64,000 nucleotides of DNA from Gaertneriomyces semiglobifer (GCA_025558075.1 JAHLKF010000034.1:93522-157521), one strand, 5' to 3'; positions 37,238 to 47,080 are shown, counted from the first letter of the stretch. Program-made: numbers and translations. Notes: a model not told the origin generated them from the sequence alone.

Positions 37238-38440
37238 ATGACTGTCGAAGGAAACGTACAAGTACTACACGGTCGTCATGGACGGATATTCAAGATTGAA
37301 AATGTCACAAACGACGGCCGCTTTGAGATGCAAATGTTTACCGGCATCCATTGGAGTGAAGATACGTTGGACGACGTTAAAGTTCAAAAGGTTCTTACCC
37401 AACGATTACCACCAGAGCTGAGGGAACGTGTTCTGCAATACACTGTGTTGACAATGTTGAAAGGACATGCGATTGCAGAGGCTGCTAGACTGGTAGCCAT
37501 CAGCCAACCGTTGTTAAGATGGTTTTTTCGACGGTTCGTCAGGGGTCTTCACACCGTGGATAAAGTCTCTACATTCACCATGATTCACCAAACGTTTCGA
37601 ACATTCAACATCTTACACCTTGTCGCCGGAGCCGCTTTTGAAATTACTCGTGAAGAACGAAATTTCGTCGACGACATCTTTGATACGACACTGCAGTACT
37701 GTGTTTATCAGTTTCGGAATAATGCTGATTACTCCCCCTGTAACATTCTTTGCAATTACTATGATCAGGATCTTTCATTACACATTGCAGAACGCACTGT
37801 ACAACATGTTACATCGACTCTGGAAGAAGGTAGCGGCATTGACTCGGAATCGATTCATTCGCAAGATTCGACATGGTCGGAAGATGCGCCATCAACGATG
37901 CAAGAAGAGGAAGACGACGAGGATGACGATGAGTTTATTTTGGACGAATCGGGCGATGATCGTACATTGATGCACCGCCCCTTTGTTCCTTTACGTATCC
38001 AAGCATTTGTGAGACACAGAAGCATGCGACAGATGATGATTCGAGTGCGGGAACGTCCTACAGGTTATGGTGCGGCAGGCCCCATGCGTTTTAAATCCTT
38101 GGGATGGGGAGCGGGTTCCATTGGCACTACCGTATTGTACGAACGTTCCTACGGGCCGAATCAACCCCACATCGACGCGACCTCATCTCATGTGACAATG
38201 GAACCAGTCAAGCACCTAATGCATCCGTGTATTGTCATCGGGTTTCAGCAACGTATACCTTACAAGTATGGCGAAAACTGGATCGAATGGTGCCGCTTCA
38301 CTGAACTTGTCAAACTCAGCTGTGATGACGCTGAACTGTTTTTACTCTACAATGAGGATTCAGTGTTTGAATCAACGTTGACAGGGTTGCTTCCCATTCA
38401 TCGTCAAAATGTTTTGCTTCATGTACGTATAGATGAATAA
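37238..38440 (+). CDS. F-box-like acidic protein of element 1
   Basis: The first ATG of the frame is at 37238; the frame reaches further only to a GTG. About 50 residues in, KVLTQRLPPELRERVLQYTV again shows the L-P-x-E-L pattern of an F-box followed by helical sequence. A central acidic run (EEEDDEDDDEFILDESGDD) and a C-terminal part with HPCIVIGFQQRIPYKYGENW follow. No family was recognised. With the neighbouring 158-residue protein it forms a pair of F-box-like genes at the left end of element 1. A host-interaction role is inference only. About 400 residues, one exon, intact. Confidence 0.5.
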   Translation: MTVEGNVQVLHGRHGRIFKIENVTNDGRFEMQMFTGIHWSEDTLDDVKVQKVLTQRLPPELRERVLQYTVLTMLKGHAIAEAARLVAISQPLLRWFFRRFVRGLHTVDKVSTFTMIHQTFRTFNILHLVAGAAFEITREERNFVDDIFDTTLQYCVYQFRNNADYSPCNILCNYYDQDLSLHIAERTVQHVTSTLEEGSGIDSESIHSQDSTWSEDAPSTMQEEEDDEDDDEFILDESGDDRTLMHRPFVPLRIQAFVRHRSMRQMMIRVRERPTGYGAAGPMRFKSLGWGAGSIGTTVLYERSYGPNQPHIDATSSHVTMEPVKHLMHPCIVIGFQQRIPYKYGENWIEWCRFTELVKLSCDDAELFLLYNEDSVFESTLTGLLPIHRQNVLLHVRIDE

Positions 38441-38457
38441 AAGACGTACATATATTG

Positions 38458-39165
38458 TTAACCAAAAATCATCGAATACATGGATGCGACATGGTTATCT
38501 ACAGCTCCACGCACACGTTCACGAGTGTACCCATCATGCCATCTTTGTTCAACCTCATGGTTTGCCAACTCTTTCAGTTCCTTCTTGGTCATCTTGGCAC
38601 CTTTTTGCTCTTCTTGCTCCTTCACAATGGAGGTGACAAACTTGGTGAACCAGGTTGGGGGCTTGTCCTCTGAAGGATCCAAATTAGGTTCACTCTTTGG
38701 TTTGCGGACACGTTTTGGTTTACTAACACCGTTGCTCACGGTCTCTGTCGGGGGAGACGACACTTGGTCCGAACGTCCTTCGGTTTCGGTTTCGGAACGA
38801 GGGTCCGACTTGGTGTCACTGTTTTCGTTTTCGGTGACGGTTTCTTGCTTCCGTTTGCGGGCTTCACGGTGTTTCGCGTTCGCGGCTTCCTTTCTAGCCT
38901 TGGCAGCATTAGCAGCTTCTTCTTCGGCTTTTACTTTTAAAAGTTCTTCCTCACGACGTTTTTGTTCTTCGGCTAGTTTCTCTTGGCGGCGTTTCTCGCG
39001 AGCTTCCTTCATCTTTTGTTTTTGTTCCTCTGAAATGGTCCGCTTAGGTTTCGTTTCAACTGACGCTGATGATGTCTCATCCAGTTTCGTAGGTGGGCCC
39101 ATCGACTGGGCTGAAGCGACATACAAGGATGGGGAAGTCTTGGTAGGTGCAGCTGACTTTGGCAT
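38458..39165 (-). CDS. Lys/Glu-rich coiled-coil protein with AREKR motif
   Basis: The ATG at 39165 gives 235 residues. KRTISEEQKQKMKEAREKRR is followed by a long charged coiled coil, a disordered Ser/Glu/Thr region, a Trp-containing helical segment (PTWFTKFVTSIVKEQEEQK) and a C-terminus MYSMIFG. The same layout, with KRKMTEKQKAALDAAREKRT and an IFG-containing end, occurs in element 2 at 57387-57875, so the two are probable homologs. Function is unknown; a DNA-binding, scaffold or core role would fit the charge. Its stop lies 17 bases from the stop of the preceding plus-strand gene. Confidence 0.6.
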   Translation of the reverse strand: MPKSAAPTKTSPSLYVASAQSMGPPTKLDETSSASVETKPKRTISEEQKQKMKEAREKRRQEKLAEEQKRREEELLKVKAEEEAANAAKARKEAANAKHREARKRKQETVTENENSDTKSDPRSETETEGRSDQVSSPPTETVSNGVSKPKRVRKPKSEPNLDPSEDKPPTWFTKFVTSIVKEQEEQKGAKMTKKELKELANHEVEQRWHDGYTRERVRGAVDNHVASMYSMIFG

Positions 39166-39293
39166 GGTGGAGCGGCGTCTACACAAAAAGAATGAATAAT
39201 CAAGTGTGCACAAGAAGAAAAAAGAAAACGAGGTATCTATTGCGTCGGACGGTCGTGTGAGGGTGTAAGGTACAGTATGAGGTGCACACTATC

Positions 39294-39941
39294 TCATAAT
39301 CCTTTCATTTCATCAAGGAGCGACCCAACAGACCCCGCCGCAGCATGAGGGATCACCACTCCACCAGATGAAGCCCTGCTACTCGACGCTCGACGTTCCG
39401 TCACACTGGTTCCCTGTGATGGTGGACCGTGATGACGCCCTGTGGGGCCAACCAAACGGGTCGTTCGGTATTTCATCCACTTGTCACTAGGAGAGGAGGT
39501 CTTCAAGTTAAGCACACCACCTTTCATTATTTTACCTGTGCGGTACTCGATACCCTCCATAGGATCGTCTTGATAGGTAACCTTGCGAATTTGATCAACG
39601 TTACCACCGTAAAATGCGTTTGGAGGACCTTCCGAACGTCCAGCAATGACAGGTGTCGTTCCATGTGGGGGTTGTCGGAGTCTCACAGATGCAGGAGTAC
39701 GTTTCATGGCTGAATCGGTTTGAGCGGCCAACGTATGAAATCTTCCAAAAGGGTAAGGGGCTTGTATCACCGCCTTGACATCGGATTTCCGGAAGTCTTG
39801 ATAAATGGTTTTTGCAATGGTAGTACGGGTACGATGTTCTCGCCAGTTGGCAACGGGAAAGTAACGGGTTCCGCAACTTCCAACATTCACACGTTCTATC
39901 GGTCTGCGTGGTGCGTACACGGTAACGTTATCGATGCCCAT
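39294..39941 (-). CDS. Hypothetical basic protein of element 1
   Basis: 215 residues from the ATG at 39941, ending near a Ser/Arg/Gly-rich tail (RRASSSRASSGGVVIP). The protein is basic and rich in Arg, Thr and Gly, with an N-terminal half containing NWREHRTRTTIAKTIYQDFR. No domain was recognised. Its position in the same-strand series with the TM protein and the polymerase suggests a shared expression unit. A virion-associated protein is possible but not shown. Confidence 0.5.
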   Translation of the reverse strand: MGIDNVTVYAPRRPIERVNVGSCGTRYFPVANWREHRTRTTIAKTIYQDFRKSDVKAVIQAPYPFGRFHTLAAQTDSAMKRTPASVRLRQPPHGTTPVIAGRSEGPPNAFYGGNVDQIRKVTYQDDPMEGIEYRTGKIMKGGVLNLKTSSPSDKWMKYRTTRLVGPTGRHHGPPSQGTSVTERRASSSRASSGGVVIPHAAAGSVGSLLDEMKGL

Positions 39942-39953
39942 GACAGTGTCACG

Positions 39954-40223
39954 TTACTGTGTCCGGTCGCGCGGCGGAGAATCGTCTGGAACCCGTTGGT
40001 CAACCGGAGGTGCCGTGGAACCACGCCGGCTCACAGCCTCAACAAGTGTTGTGGTGGTCGCTTTTGTTCCCTTGAAAAGAGCACCTGTGACACTAGCAGT
40101 GCGGTTCGGTGCTTTGATTCCCAAAGCTTCTGATACTCCAAGAAGGACACCCAAAACAACGGTCACAATGGTAAGCCAATCCGGTGCTTTGCAGGTCGTG
40201 GCAGGGTCACCGGAAACGTCCAT
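39954..40223 (-). CDS. Small single-TM protein of element 1
   Basis: The first ATG is at 40223, giving about 89 residues. A membrane helix (WLTIVTVVLGVLLGVSEALG) follows a short N-terminus, and the C-terminus is basic and Thr/Pro-rich. Small TM proteins are common in Polintons and PLVs, often as virion or membrane-interaction proteins. It starts 43 bases after the polymerase stop on the same strand. Confidence 0.5.
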   Translation of the reverse strand: MDVSGDPATTCKAPDWLTIVTVVLGVLLGVSEALGIKAPNRTASVTGALFKGTKATTTTLVEAVSRRGSTAPPVDQRVPDDSPPRDRTQ

Positions 40224-40265
40224 AGTAGATGTCACGTTACTTGTCAATGTAAATGTGCATATTAT

Positions 40266-43200
40266 TTAACACATATCCTCTAAAATACTGTGTCCAAAAG
40301 GCCACAATTGTTTCGTTTCTTTATCGTACACACCCTTCAACTTGTCTTGATCAAACGTGATCTTTTTGAAAAAACGCCGACTCGTCATATCACGACCCAT
40401 ATGATACGTAAAGGTGAATTGTGGCACATCAACGGTTCTGTCGGACAAGAGAATCTCCAAGGCGGTGTTGAAATTGAAGATTTTGTTGTGAGCCACTTTG
40501 AGAGAGACACCTTTACATTTGAAGGTAGTGTAGCCGTCGTCACCACGTAACCCATACGTCTTGGGTCCCAAACCGACAAACTCACGAATCCCCTTATGTT
40601 TCTTTTCAAACTTGTCCACTTCCCAGTCTCCCCAGATATCACCTGCTGGTACAAAATCCTTGGGCATATCGGGTGTCTTTACATAAATGATACTGTCAGT
40701 GTCATGCATAAGAACGTTGGTATCGAGCTTGAGCATTTGCTCTAACAGTAGGAGGCGTCCGTATGCTGGAACAAAGATGGCCGCTGGTATGTAACCCTTA
40801 TGGAGATCAGGTCGGCTTTTTTCCCGATTGTGTTTGTATCGGAACAACGTGTACTCGTCCAAAGCATCATAAGAGCTGACACGGTTCGTATCGTCAGCTA
40901 CTGTTTGCAAGAAGCGCGACACATCTTCATCATCTTCTTCATGAACAATGATGCTCTGTTGATGGTCTACAGTCTCAGCATGCTTTCCCCAAGCACTGTT
41001 GAAAAGAATTTTGAATGTCTGTTTGACAGCTGGCATGTTTCGGAACTTGGTGGGGTCGATGTCCATTCCGAACCTTTCTAGGTACTCGTGTTTGAGTCTC
41101 TGACCTTCTTCTTCAGACCGAAGCTCCCCACTGTTGTACAGTTTGAGTTTGTACAATTCGTGCAACAAACCCGACCATTTAGATGGTGCGCGCTTGTACT
41201 CGTGAAGGCGATAGACTCGAGAGATCTTGTATCCACAGGTGACCGCTTTTTGTAACTCGACCGAAGTGAAAACACCCTTGTTCAAAGGTTCCAAGGTCGC
41301 CAAACACTTGTTTTGTGTATGATCAAAGTGGACAAGGACAGGGTGGTATAAATCTCTTGGAGGTGTCACATCGCAACAGATGATCCCGAAAAAGGTTTCT
41401 AGGTATTGAGGTGTGGGTTGTTCAGCGTGTTCAATGACATGGATGCGCCGATTACGAGTTCGTTTCCTCTCTTCAATATGACATTTGCACCCATCCAACG
41501 GTCGATTGAAATGTTTGTAACAAGGATAGAAAGCATCATCGTATATATGCATGATGGGCGGCCCCACCGGATAATCGTTGACCACTTGGACAAAAGGATA
41601 CATCGACACCACATCAATGTAGGAGATGCGCTCTCCACGTTCCCAGTCAGCATCAGAAACACGATGGTGAAACTTGCGAATGTCCGTTCGACCACCGCGG
41701 AGCGCAGCACGGTCAAAGTAATATTCTTCAGCTTCCAAGGCGCACCAGTTGTCGTATGCTGATTGAGCCACACTGTCAGGATCGTCCAGGTCGAGCTCCA
41801 TCATCTTACTGTTGTATCGTAAAAACAGATTGTGGACATAACCTGCTGAGGTTGGGTGCAACCATGGGGAGATAGCAAGGTCTTCATCGAACGCTGCCAG
41901 GTTTTCAGTACAAAGATCGTGGTATTTGCGAGCAATCTGAACCAAGACCTCCACGTCCTGTTTACAGTACTTGACTATTTCATGGCGAAAGTTCCAATCG
42001 TTGCGCCCCATCCAAGTAGCGTACCAGTCGTTGAATTCCTGTAACTCGGCGGCGTCGCGACAACTGAAACTCAGGTCAAAGAAGCTCTTGTCCGGAATAG
42101 GTCCCACATAATGCTGATTTTCGGGTGTGTTAAACAGATGAGGGAAATGTCCCTTGTCAACATCCGCATTATTAGGAAAGAAATCATTTGCCAGATCCTT
42201 CAAACGACCTTTCAAATGGAGCATGGTATCCAGAAAGATCGTATTCCCAACTTGGAGACGCATGAACTTTCCGCCGCGCAAGATCGGTTTGATGCTGGTG
42301 GCTAAGCCGGTCATCTTGATTAAAGTGTTGAACAATAACCGTGAGTCGTATCCGCTAGCATTGTGTGCAAGACAAATGTTTTTACCGTCGTTGTGTTGAA
42401 GCATGAAATGAATAAACTCCTCTAGAGAATCCACAACACAGGTGTCGCCAACATGGTCGAAAAGGTTCCGGTAACAGACAAGATTGGGTACTTGAGTTTG
42501 TTCCGTTACGGTGTATGTTCTGACTTTACCCGTCTCTTGATCCAAGACAAAGTTCCCACCCTCATCCGATATGAAATGGAGAGATTCCGTATCCGGCACA
42601 GGTACTAGACAACTCTCAATGTCGTATGCCCAAACCATGTACTGGTCCTTTTCACCCTGCTCACCGTGGGACAAAAACGTAGGTTTGTGTTGGGCAAAAT
42701 CTTTCCATATGGTACATCGGTGCGATCGTAGTTCCGTAAAATTAACGTCCAGATAGCAAAATTTGCACTTCATCACGTTACATACATGGCGATGTTTTGG
42801 TGAATAGGAGATGCCGCACATATCACATATTTTGTTTTCCACGAAACGTGCCATCTTACGAACGTAGGGCTCTCCAATCTCATCGCAACAAGAATGTCCA
42901 GCGACTGCAAGAAATGTGCTGGAACATCGACTGCACCAGCTCCAGTTCTGAGCTCGTCGCATATGACTGATAAAGGCGGGAGGCGCATCCACAGAAACAT
43001 AGTGACATTTGACTTCGTCCAAGTGAACATACACAATACGGTTGGGTAGGGCGTCATAATCATAATCTACCCCTGACCAATCGTGCATTGCCATGGACTT
43101 GAGCGTGGGGATAATCAACACGATACGATAGGCAGAATAGTCAGGGTGTTTGACAAAATCCTCCAACTGGGCAATGGTCACTTCTTGAGACCAACCCAGT

Positions 43201-43853
43201 TTTGTCTGAAGTGCTGCAGCTTCACGAACCATAGGCGTGCCCCGAACTACCATCATTCTTCCCGAAGGGTATAGATCCGGGCGGGTATAGATGAGGTGGA
43301 GTATGATCGCCACAGCGGCGCAAGCAACCGGTTGATCATTGTGATAATGGGTGGTGAGAGATGCTTGGCGAACACCTTTAACTCCACGCAGACCTCTTTT
43401 TGTTCCCGCACCAACATTCAGAGTATCGCGTTGAATGTAGTAAGAATAAGCGATGGTGTAGATGGTAACTTCGGTTTGTGAATGTACTGCCCGTTCCAAC
43501 ATATCATCAAAGCGTCGATCAGTCACATGATGTAACGCTACTCCCGTTTCATTTACTGTTACCGCTGGGCCATCCACATTTCTCAGTTGTAAAAATCCAT
43601 GGACGCGAGTCATGATTTGAGTTGGTGTCCAATTCGGTAGGTACGCTTGAAGCTCAGCAAATATTCGACTCCGAAAAGATATCCCAAAAAGAGCTCGAAC
43701 CCGATCATCATCAATCGCTTGATCGTTACCCAAACGTATAGCACGCATCGTAATTTCGATAGGACGACCATCTCGTGCACGGCGAACTGTCACCTCATAG
43801 GTAGGTGTCCTGGCTGCAGAAGGTTCAACCACTTGAAATGGTACTGTACTCAT
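40266..43853 (-). CDS. Protein-primed family B DNA polymerase
   Basis: The first ATG is at 43853 (1195 residues); the frame reaches 43895 only through a GTG. Cys/His clusters (CDMCGISYSPKHRHVC and CNVMKCKFCY-type) precede the exonuclease motifs MVWAYDIES (Exo I, near residue 410), AHNASGYDSRLL (Exo II) and YCKQDVEVL (Exo III). Polymerase motifs are IDVVSMYP (motif A, near 745), KILFNSAWGKHAE (motif B, near 950) and MHDTDSIIYV (motif C, near 1050), with GLGPKTYGL downstream as the K-x-Y motif. All catalytic acids are present. This type of enzyme initiates from a terminal protein and copies linear viral or plasmid DNA, as in Polintons and adenoviruses. The gene is intact, in contrast to the decayed ATPase in the same element. 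Confidence 0.93.
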   Translation of the reverse strand: MSTVPFQVVEPSAARTPTYEVTVRRARDGRPIEITMRAIRLGNDQAIDDDRVRALFGISFRSRIFAELQAYLPNWTPTQIMTRVHGFLQLRNVDGPAVTVNETGVALHHVTDRRFDDMLERAVHSQTEVTIYTIAYSYYIQRDTLNVGAGTKRGLRGVKGVRQASLTTHYHNDQPVACAAVAIILHLIYTRPDLYPSGRMMVVRGTPMVREAAALQTKLGWSQEVTIAQLEDFVKHPDYSAYRIVLIIPTLKSMAMHDWSGVDYDYDALPNRIVYVHLDEVKCHYVSVDAPPAFISHMRRAQNWSWCSRCSSTFLAVAGHSCCDEIGEPYVRKMARFVENKICDMCGISYSPKHRHVCNVMKCKFCYLDVNFTELRSHRCTIWKDFAQHKPTFLSHGEQGEKDQYMVWAYDIESCLVPVPDTESLHFISDEGGNFVLDQETGKVRTYTVTEQTQVPNLVCYRNLFDHVGDTCVVDSLEEFIHFMLQHNDGKNICLAHNASGYDSRLLFNTLIKMTGLATSIKPILRGGKFMRLQVGNTIFLDTMLHLKGRLKDLANDFFPNNADVDKGHFPHLFNTPENQHYVGPIPDKSFFDLSFSCRDAAELQEFNDWYATWMGRNDWNFRHEIVKYCKQDVEVLVQIARKYHDLCTENLAAFDEDLAISPWLHPTSAGYVHNLFLRYNSKMMELDLDDPDSVAQSAYDNWCALEAEEYYFDRAALRGGRTDIRKFHHRVSDADWERGERISYIDVVSMYPFVQVVNDYPVGPPIMHIYDDAFYPCYKHFNRPLDGCKCHIEERKRTRNRRIHVIEHAEQPTPQYLETFFGIICCDVTPPRDLYHPVLVHFDHTQNKCLATLEPLNKGVFTSVELQKAVTCGYKISRVYRLHEYKRAPSKWSGLLHELYKLKLYNSGELRSEEEGQRLKHEYLERFGMDIDPTKFRNMPAVKQTFKILFNSAWGKHAETVDHQQSIIVHEEDDEDVSRFLQTVADDTNRVSSYDALDEYTLFRYKHNREKSRPDLHKGYIPAAIFVPAYGRLLLLEQMLKLDTNVLMHDTDSIIYVKTPDMPKDFVPAGDIWGDWEVDKFEKKHKGIREFVGLGPKTYGLRGDDGYTTFKCKGVSLKVAHNKIFNFNTALEILLSDRTVDVPQFTFTYHMGRDMTSRRFFKKITFDQDKLKGVYDKETKQLWPFGHSILEDMC

Positions 43854-43943
43854 CGCTGACAATGGTGTGTATTTTCTGTTCAAACTATGATACACACAAA
43901 ATAGTCGAACATCTTATTTATACAAGAACTGAACCGGCGTTCA

Positions 43944-44582
43944 CTACTGAGTTCCTTGAAAACTAATCGTATCATCATTGACCACTTGAAATGCATCCGT
44001 GGGTGGGTTGAACACGTTGACTGGGATGCTTCTGGAAGGTGCGCCCAGTCTAGGTATTAACCGCATAACAGCAATAGCTTTCGTCGGGTCGATGGTGAGT
44101 ACTGACGCGGTAGGGTTCCGAATGGTGATATGGAGACCTTGCACTTCTCTTGTACCGACACAACCGTTGGAGTTGGTTTCATGAGTAAACGTCTGAAGCA
44201 CGACCGAATGGGACACATCGGCCACATGCTCGATCTGAACTGTCATACCGCGTGGTACGTGAAACTCCAAACCGAGCGGGATCTCCGCGAAGGAGTAGGG
44301 TGTCATATGGAATGGTTCAGGAAAGTTTGTCGGGACAAAGAGTAGGAAGGTGTTCATGCGGTTGTGTTGTCGTAAGGGCCAATGGCACACGGTCGGATCC
44401 CGGACGTTGACAATCAAGGGGCAGATTTGATCCATTGCAGGGTACAGATATAGGAGAAGTTGGTCTTCACGCACTTCAGGAACGTTCTCGAAAGTTTCGC
44501 TACCTAAGAGTTCAAAGAACCGCGCGCGCTCGTACTCACCAATGACAAGGGTCAAGTCCTCTACGTTAGCGGGGCGAACCAT
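43944..44582 (-). CDS. dUTPase-fold-like protein
   Basis: 212 residues from the ATG at 44582. The core SFAEIPLGLEFHVPRGMTVQ, followed about 50 residues later by VQGLHITIRNPTASVLTI and DPTKAIAVMRLIP, follows the beta-strand order of dUTPase / dCTP deaminase folds (I-P-x-G, then an N-x-x-x-x-x-x-I-x-x-G-x-x-I-A pattern). The canonical catalytic motif 3 with Gly-Tyr-Asp is not clear, so activity is doubtful. The N-terminal 70 residues are extra. It lies directly upstream of the polymerase on the same strand with a 90-base gap. It could be a dUTPase relative in nucleotide metabolism or a structural trimer protein with the same fold. Confidence 0.45.
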   Translation of the reverse strand: MVRPANVEDLTLVIGEYERARFFELLGSETFENVPEVREDQLLLYLYPAMDQICPLIVNVRDPTVCHWPLRQHNRMNTFLLFVPTNFPEPFHMTPYSFAEIPLGLEFHVPRGMTVQIEHVADVSHSVVLQTFTHETNSNGCVGTREVQGLHITIRNPTASVLTIDPTKAIAVMRLIPRLGAPSRSIPVNVFNPPTDAFQVVNDDTISFQGTQ

Positions 44583-44656
44583 CTTGTATTGAATTTATGG
44601 AGTTTTTACAACCGTATGGGTGAGCAAAAGAGGGTTCCAGAGAAAGGGGATGCCTA

Positions 44657-44932
44657 CTATCTCATCTGCACACCCCGTCGTTTTTGAGTCTGAGGTCCAA
44701 CACCAGTGTACATCGTCGCCTTCCCCATCATTCCGCTCCCGACAGATGGCGGTCGTGGGACTTTCATTGAAATGTCGTACCAGTCTGCCGAGTGGGTTGC
44801 GACGCTGCCACGGCTGGTGCCACGACTCTCCCAAAGGGCACCAAGTTGTCGTCGCTGTCGACGATACCGAGGCCGACGCGTTACTCGAAGGTTCTTTCGC
44901 CTGAACATGTCTTGAACCGCCCCTGGCAACAT
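44657..44932 (-). CDS. Small Arg-rich basic protein of element 1
   Basis: 91 residues from the ATG at 44932. The start MLPGAVQDMFRRKNLRVTRR and the following RPRYRRQRRQLGALW are strongly basic, and the C-terminus has GSGMMGKATMYTG and ends basic. This suggests DNA condensation or a core protein, as in other linear dsDNA viruses. A second, longer frame on the same strand (44595-44993) overlaps it and looks less protein-like because it is Trp/Cys/Ser-rich without order. The choice between the two is by composition only. Confidence 0.4.
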   Translation of the reverse strand: MLPGAVQDMFRRKNLRVTRRPRYRRQRRQLGALWESRGTSRGSVATHSADWYDISMKVPRPPSVGSGMMGKATMYTGVGPQTQKRRGVQMR

Positions 44933-45094
44933 TGTGCATGAAAGAAAAACGAGACAATGTGAGCATCGTGCTTTTTTCCGAACGGTTGAACATCAGGTCG
45001 TACCAATTTTGTTCTTTTGAGTTCTATACACTTCCACTGATATTGTCGACTCTCATAGAGTAGTATGCTCACTATTTTACATTGTTTCACGGAT

Positions 45095-45108
45095 TGGAAT
45101 ATAAAACG
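45095..45108 (+). promoter_or_regulatory. TATA box upstream of the 45237 gene
   Basis: The sequence GGAATATAAAACGG lies about 130 bases before the ATG at 45237. The 5' leader in between contains an (AAC)n tract at about 45187-45210. A TATAAAA box of the same kind (GGTTATAAAAGGGC) lies at about 47013-47027, upstream of the ATG at 47081. Confidence 0.4.
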
Positions 45109-45236
45109 GCGAAAGGTTCTCTGTGCCCCCAGAAGTTTTTTCTAGCAAACAACCTTAACCATCAAGAACCCCAGGGTCCCGACAAGAGCAACAACAACAA
45201 CAACAACGTCAGTAATTCTATTTCCCCATTTGGAAA

Positions 45237-45821
45237 ATGACTGTTACGACCTTCACACCATCGGCCCTGCTGGAGAACAACCCTGACACCGCATTTCAAT
45301 GTGTGACACTCAGTAATCCCAATGCACCTAATCTGATGTTTACCAACCTGACTGTGCGTCCATTATTGCTCGAGTTAGTGGGACAACTTGCCACAAACAC
45401 CATCAACACGGATAATTGGGGCAACCACACGTTCGGTATCACCGTTAGTGCTCAAGACCTGGGTGCTTTGCAAACTCTCTTTGAACGTCTTGAAGGTTGT
45501 GTTACGGACAAAGATGCTGTGGCGTTCTATAGCGAAGATAAGGAGAAACGTTGGAACGGACGTCTCTTTGACCCCACTGAGACGACACCACGTATCTATG
45601 TCAAAATGACCACTGACACGACAAAGAAGTACTTCAAAGCCAAGAGCAACATCAAACTTGTGCCTGGTGCACCGCCTAAAACCCTTTGTGCTGGTATCCC
45701 GATGGTAGTTCACTGTAGTGTTGGAGGTTGGTTCAACAAGGGTATGAAACGCTTTGGAATGAACTTTGCAGCCACAAATGTTGTGTTCCCAGGTCTCGAG
45801 GATGAGAAGAAGCAGGAATGA
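45237..45821 (+). CDS. Putative single-stranded DNA-binding protein of element 1
   Basis: 194 residues, one exon. The protein is beta-rich with alternating hydrophobics (APNLMFTNLTVRPLLLELVG, TTPRIYVKMTTDTTKKYF) and ends VVHCSVGGWFNKGMKRFGMN, then an acidic tail LEDEKKQE. An OB-like beta fold with an acidic C-terminus is the usual plan of viral and phage SSBs, and a polymerase-encoding element would need one. No diagnostic motif is present, so this is an inference from layout and context. Confidence 0.35.
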   Translation: MTVTTFTPSALLENNPDTAFQCVTLSNPNAPNLMFTNLTVRPLLLELVGQLATNTINTDNWGNHTFGITVSAQDLGALQTLFERLEGCVTDKDAVAFYSEDKEKRWNGRLFDPTETTPRIYVKMTTDTTKKYFKAKSNIKLVPGAPPKTLCAGIPMVVHCSVGGWFNKGMKRFGMNFAATNVVFPGLEDEKKQE

Positions 45822-45963
45822 CTTAGAACGCGCCAGACTGGATGTGAGGGTTGTCAGAACGGTTGGCCGTCACAGAGAGACCACGCGTGTTGTAACAGTG
45901 ATTTACTTGTCATGGAATAAAAATTCATTTACTCTAAAGATTAAACTGTATTGCCTTTTCCGA

Positions 45964-46911
45964 TTAATTATCCAGAAAGATGTACTGATCAAAATTCTTC
46001 ATAACACGGAGTTTTTTCGGCTTCTTGTAGTTGATGTACATAAAATCGTAGTCCTGTTCTGTGCAGTACCTATATGCTTGCACCCACACATCCCAAGTCA
46101 TTCCGCAAGTGTTCTCTTCATAAAGCGCTTTCAACTCGGATTCGTTCGTCACTTCAAAAAGAATCAAAGCGGTAAGGTTTACCCGCACGGTTTTGGGGAT
46201 CTAGTAACACAGTGTTGATATACTATATCGTCGGAGTTAGGTAATCAAAAAACACGCTCGTGTTTGCTTACCTCCCGGTACGCTTGGAGACCAAAAGCAA
46301 ACTGGCAGACGCGTGTCGATGATTCGTGTTCAGCATTTTAAACACACTCTGTCGCTTATTGCTGAATAAGGTACTACCTACAAGATCATCAAAATGATCA
46401 ACCAGCGTTTGCAGGTGTTTGGTTCCTCCCAACCCTTCTATTTCTTTGATCATGTCCCGCTGCTCTGTAAGCATGTCATCCAACGTGACTCATCGTATTC
46501 GCTGATAAAGTGACTGTCTGGTATATGCGGGTTGAAAGGTTGTTACCCTGATCGATGATACTGGGTCTTCCCACCACCGGATTTTCACTCTGCCCCTTCT
46601 TCTTTAGAAATTTGACGAGTTGTGTATTTTCGGACTAATAACGGTAAACGGCGGACTGTTTCCCACTTTTCGTCACAGTGCAACGTTGGGCTGAAGACCG
46701 TGATAACGTGGAAGTAGCCCTGATAGAATTTGAGGATGTTGCAGATAAGCGTTGTTTTCCCACTCCCTTTCGGTGCAATCAGTCCGGCTGTAAATTCGTG
46801 ATACGGAAGAACATCGTCGCCGATGGGTGGAGGAGGGTGATGCGCTGTTACAGGCAGCGGAATGGGCCGCACCTGTAACTCTTGACGGCGTGAGTGTTTC
46901 CGCGGTGCCAT
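45964..46911 (-). pseudogene. A32/FtsK-HerA-like packaging ATPase, broken by several frame changes
   Basis: The N-terminal piece from the ATG at 46911 has GLIAPKGSGKTTLICNILKF (Walker A) and a VFSPTLHCDEKW segment. The middle piece (46268-46483) has LVDHFDDLVGS (Walker B) with NHRHASASLLLVS, and the C-terminal piece (45964-46200) ends YDFMYINYKKPK and NFDQYIF. Together these are the parts of the Polinton/PLV genome-packaging ATPase in the right order. The linking stretch 46484-46615 is coding-like in two further frames, so at least three frame changes are needed, near 46612, 46540 and 46492. A splice-like AG|GTAAGC at 46271 pairs with a TAG acceptor at 46201 but leaves the wrong phase. The simplest reading is a decaying pseudogene. 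Confidence 0.7.
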
Positions 46912-47080
46912 GGACTAATCAATGTTTCGTGTTTTTCGTGTTTTTTTGTTGTCACCAGGTGTTGTGATCGATCGGGATTACCGGTACACTCCTACCTTCA
47001 TACTAAAAACGAATGGTTATAAAAGGGCGCTGTCTCCCTTTTCACCTCTACCTACACCTTATCATTTTCTCACAGTCATC

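Noticed and set aside
44595..44993. 132-residue minus-strand frame as a gene
   Set aside because: It overlaps the more convincing 91-residue Arg-rich protein and its composition looks like a shadow frame.
46201..46271. Spliceosomal intron joining the ATPase Walker B and C-terminal parts
   Set aside because: Good-looking donor, branch-like CTAAC and acceptor exist, but the join leaves the downstream part out of frame, and further frame changes upstream have no intron explanation.
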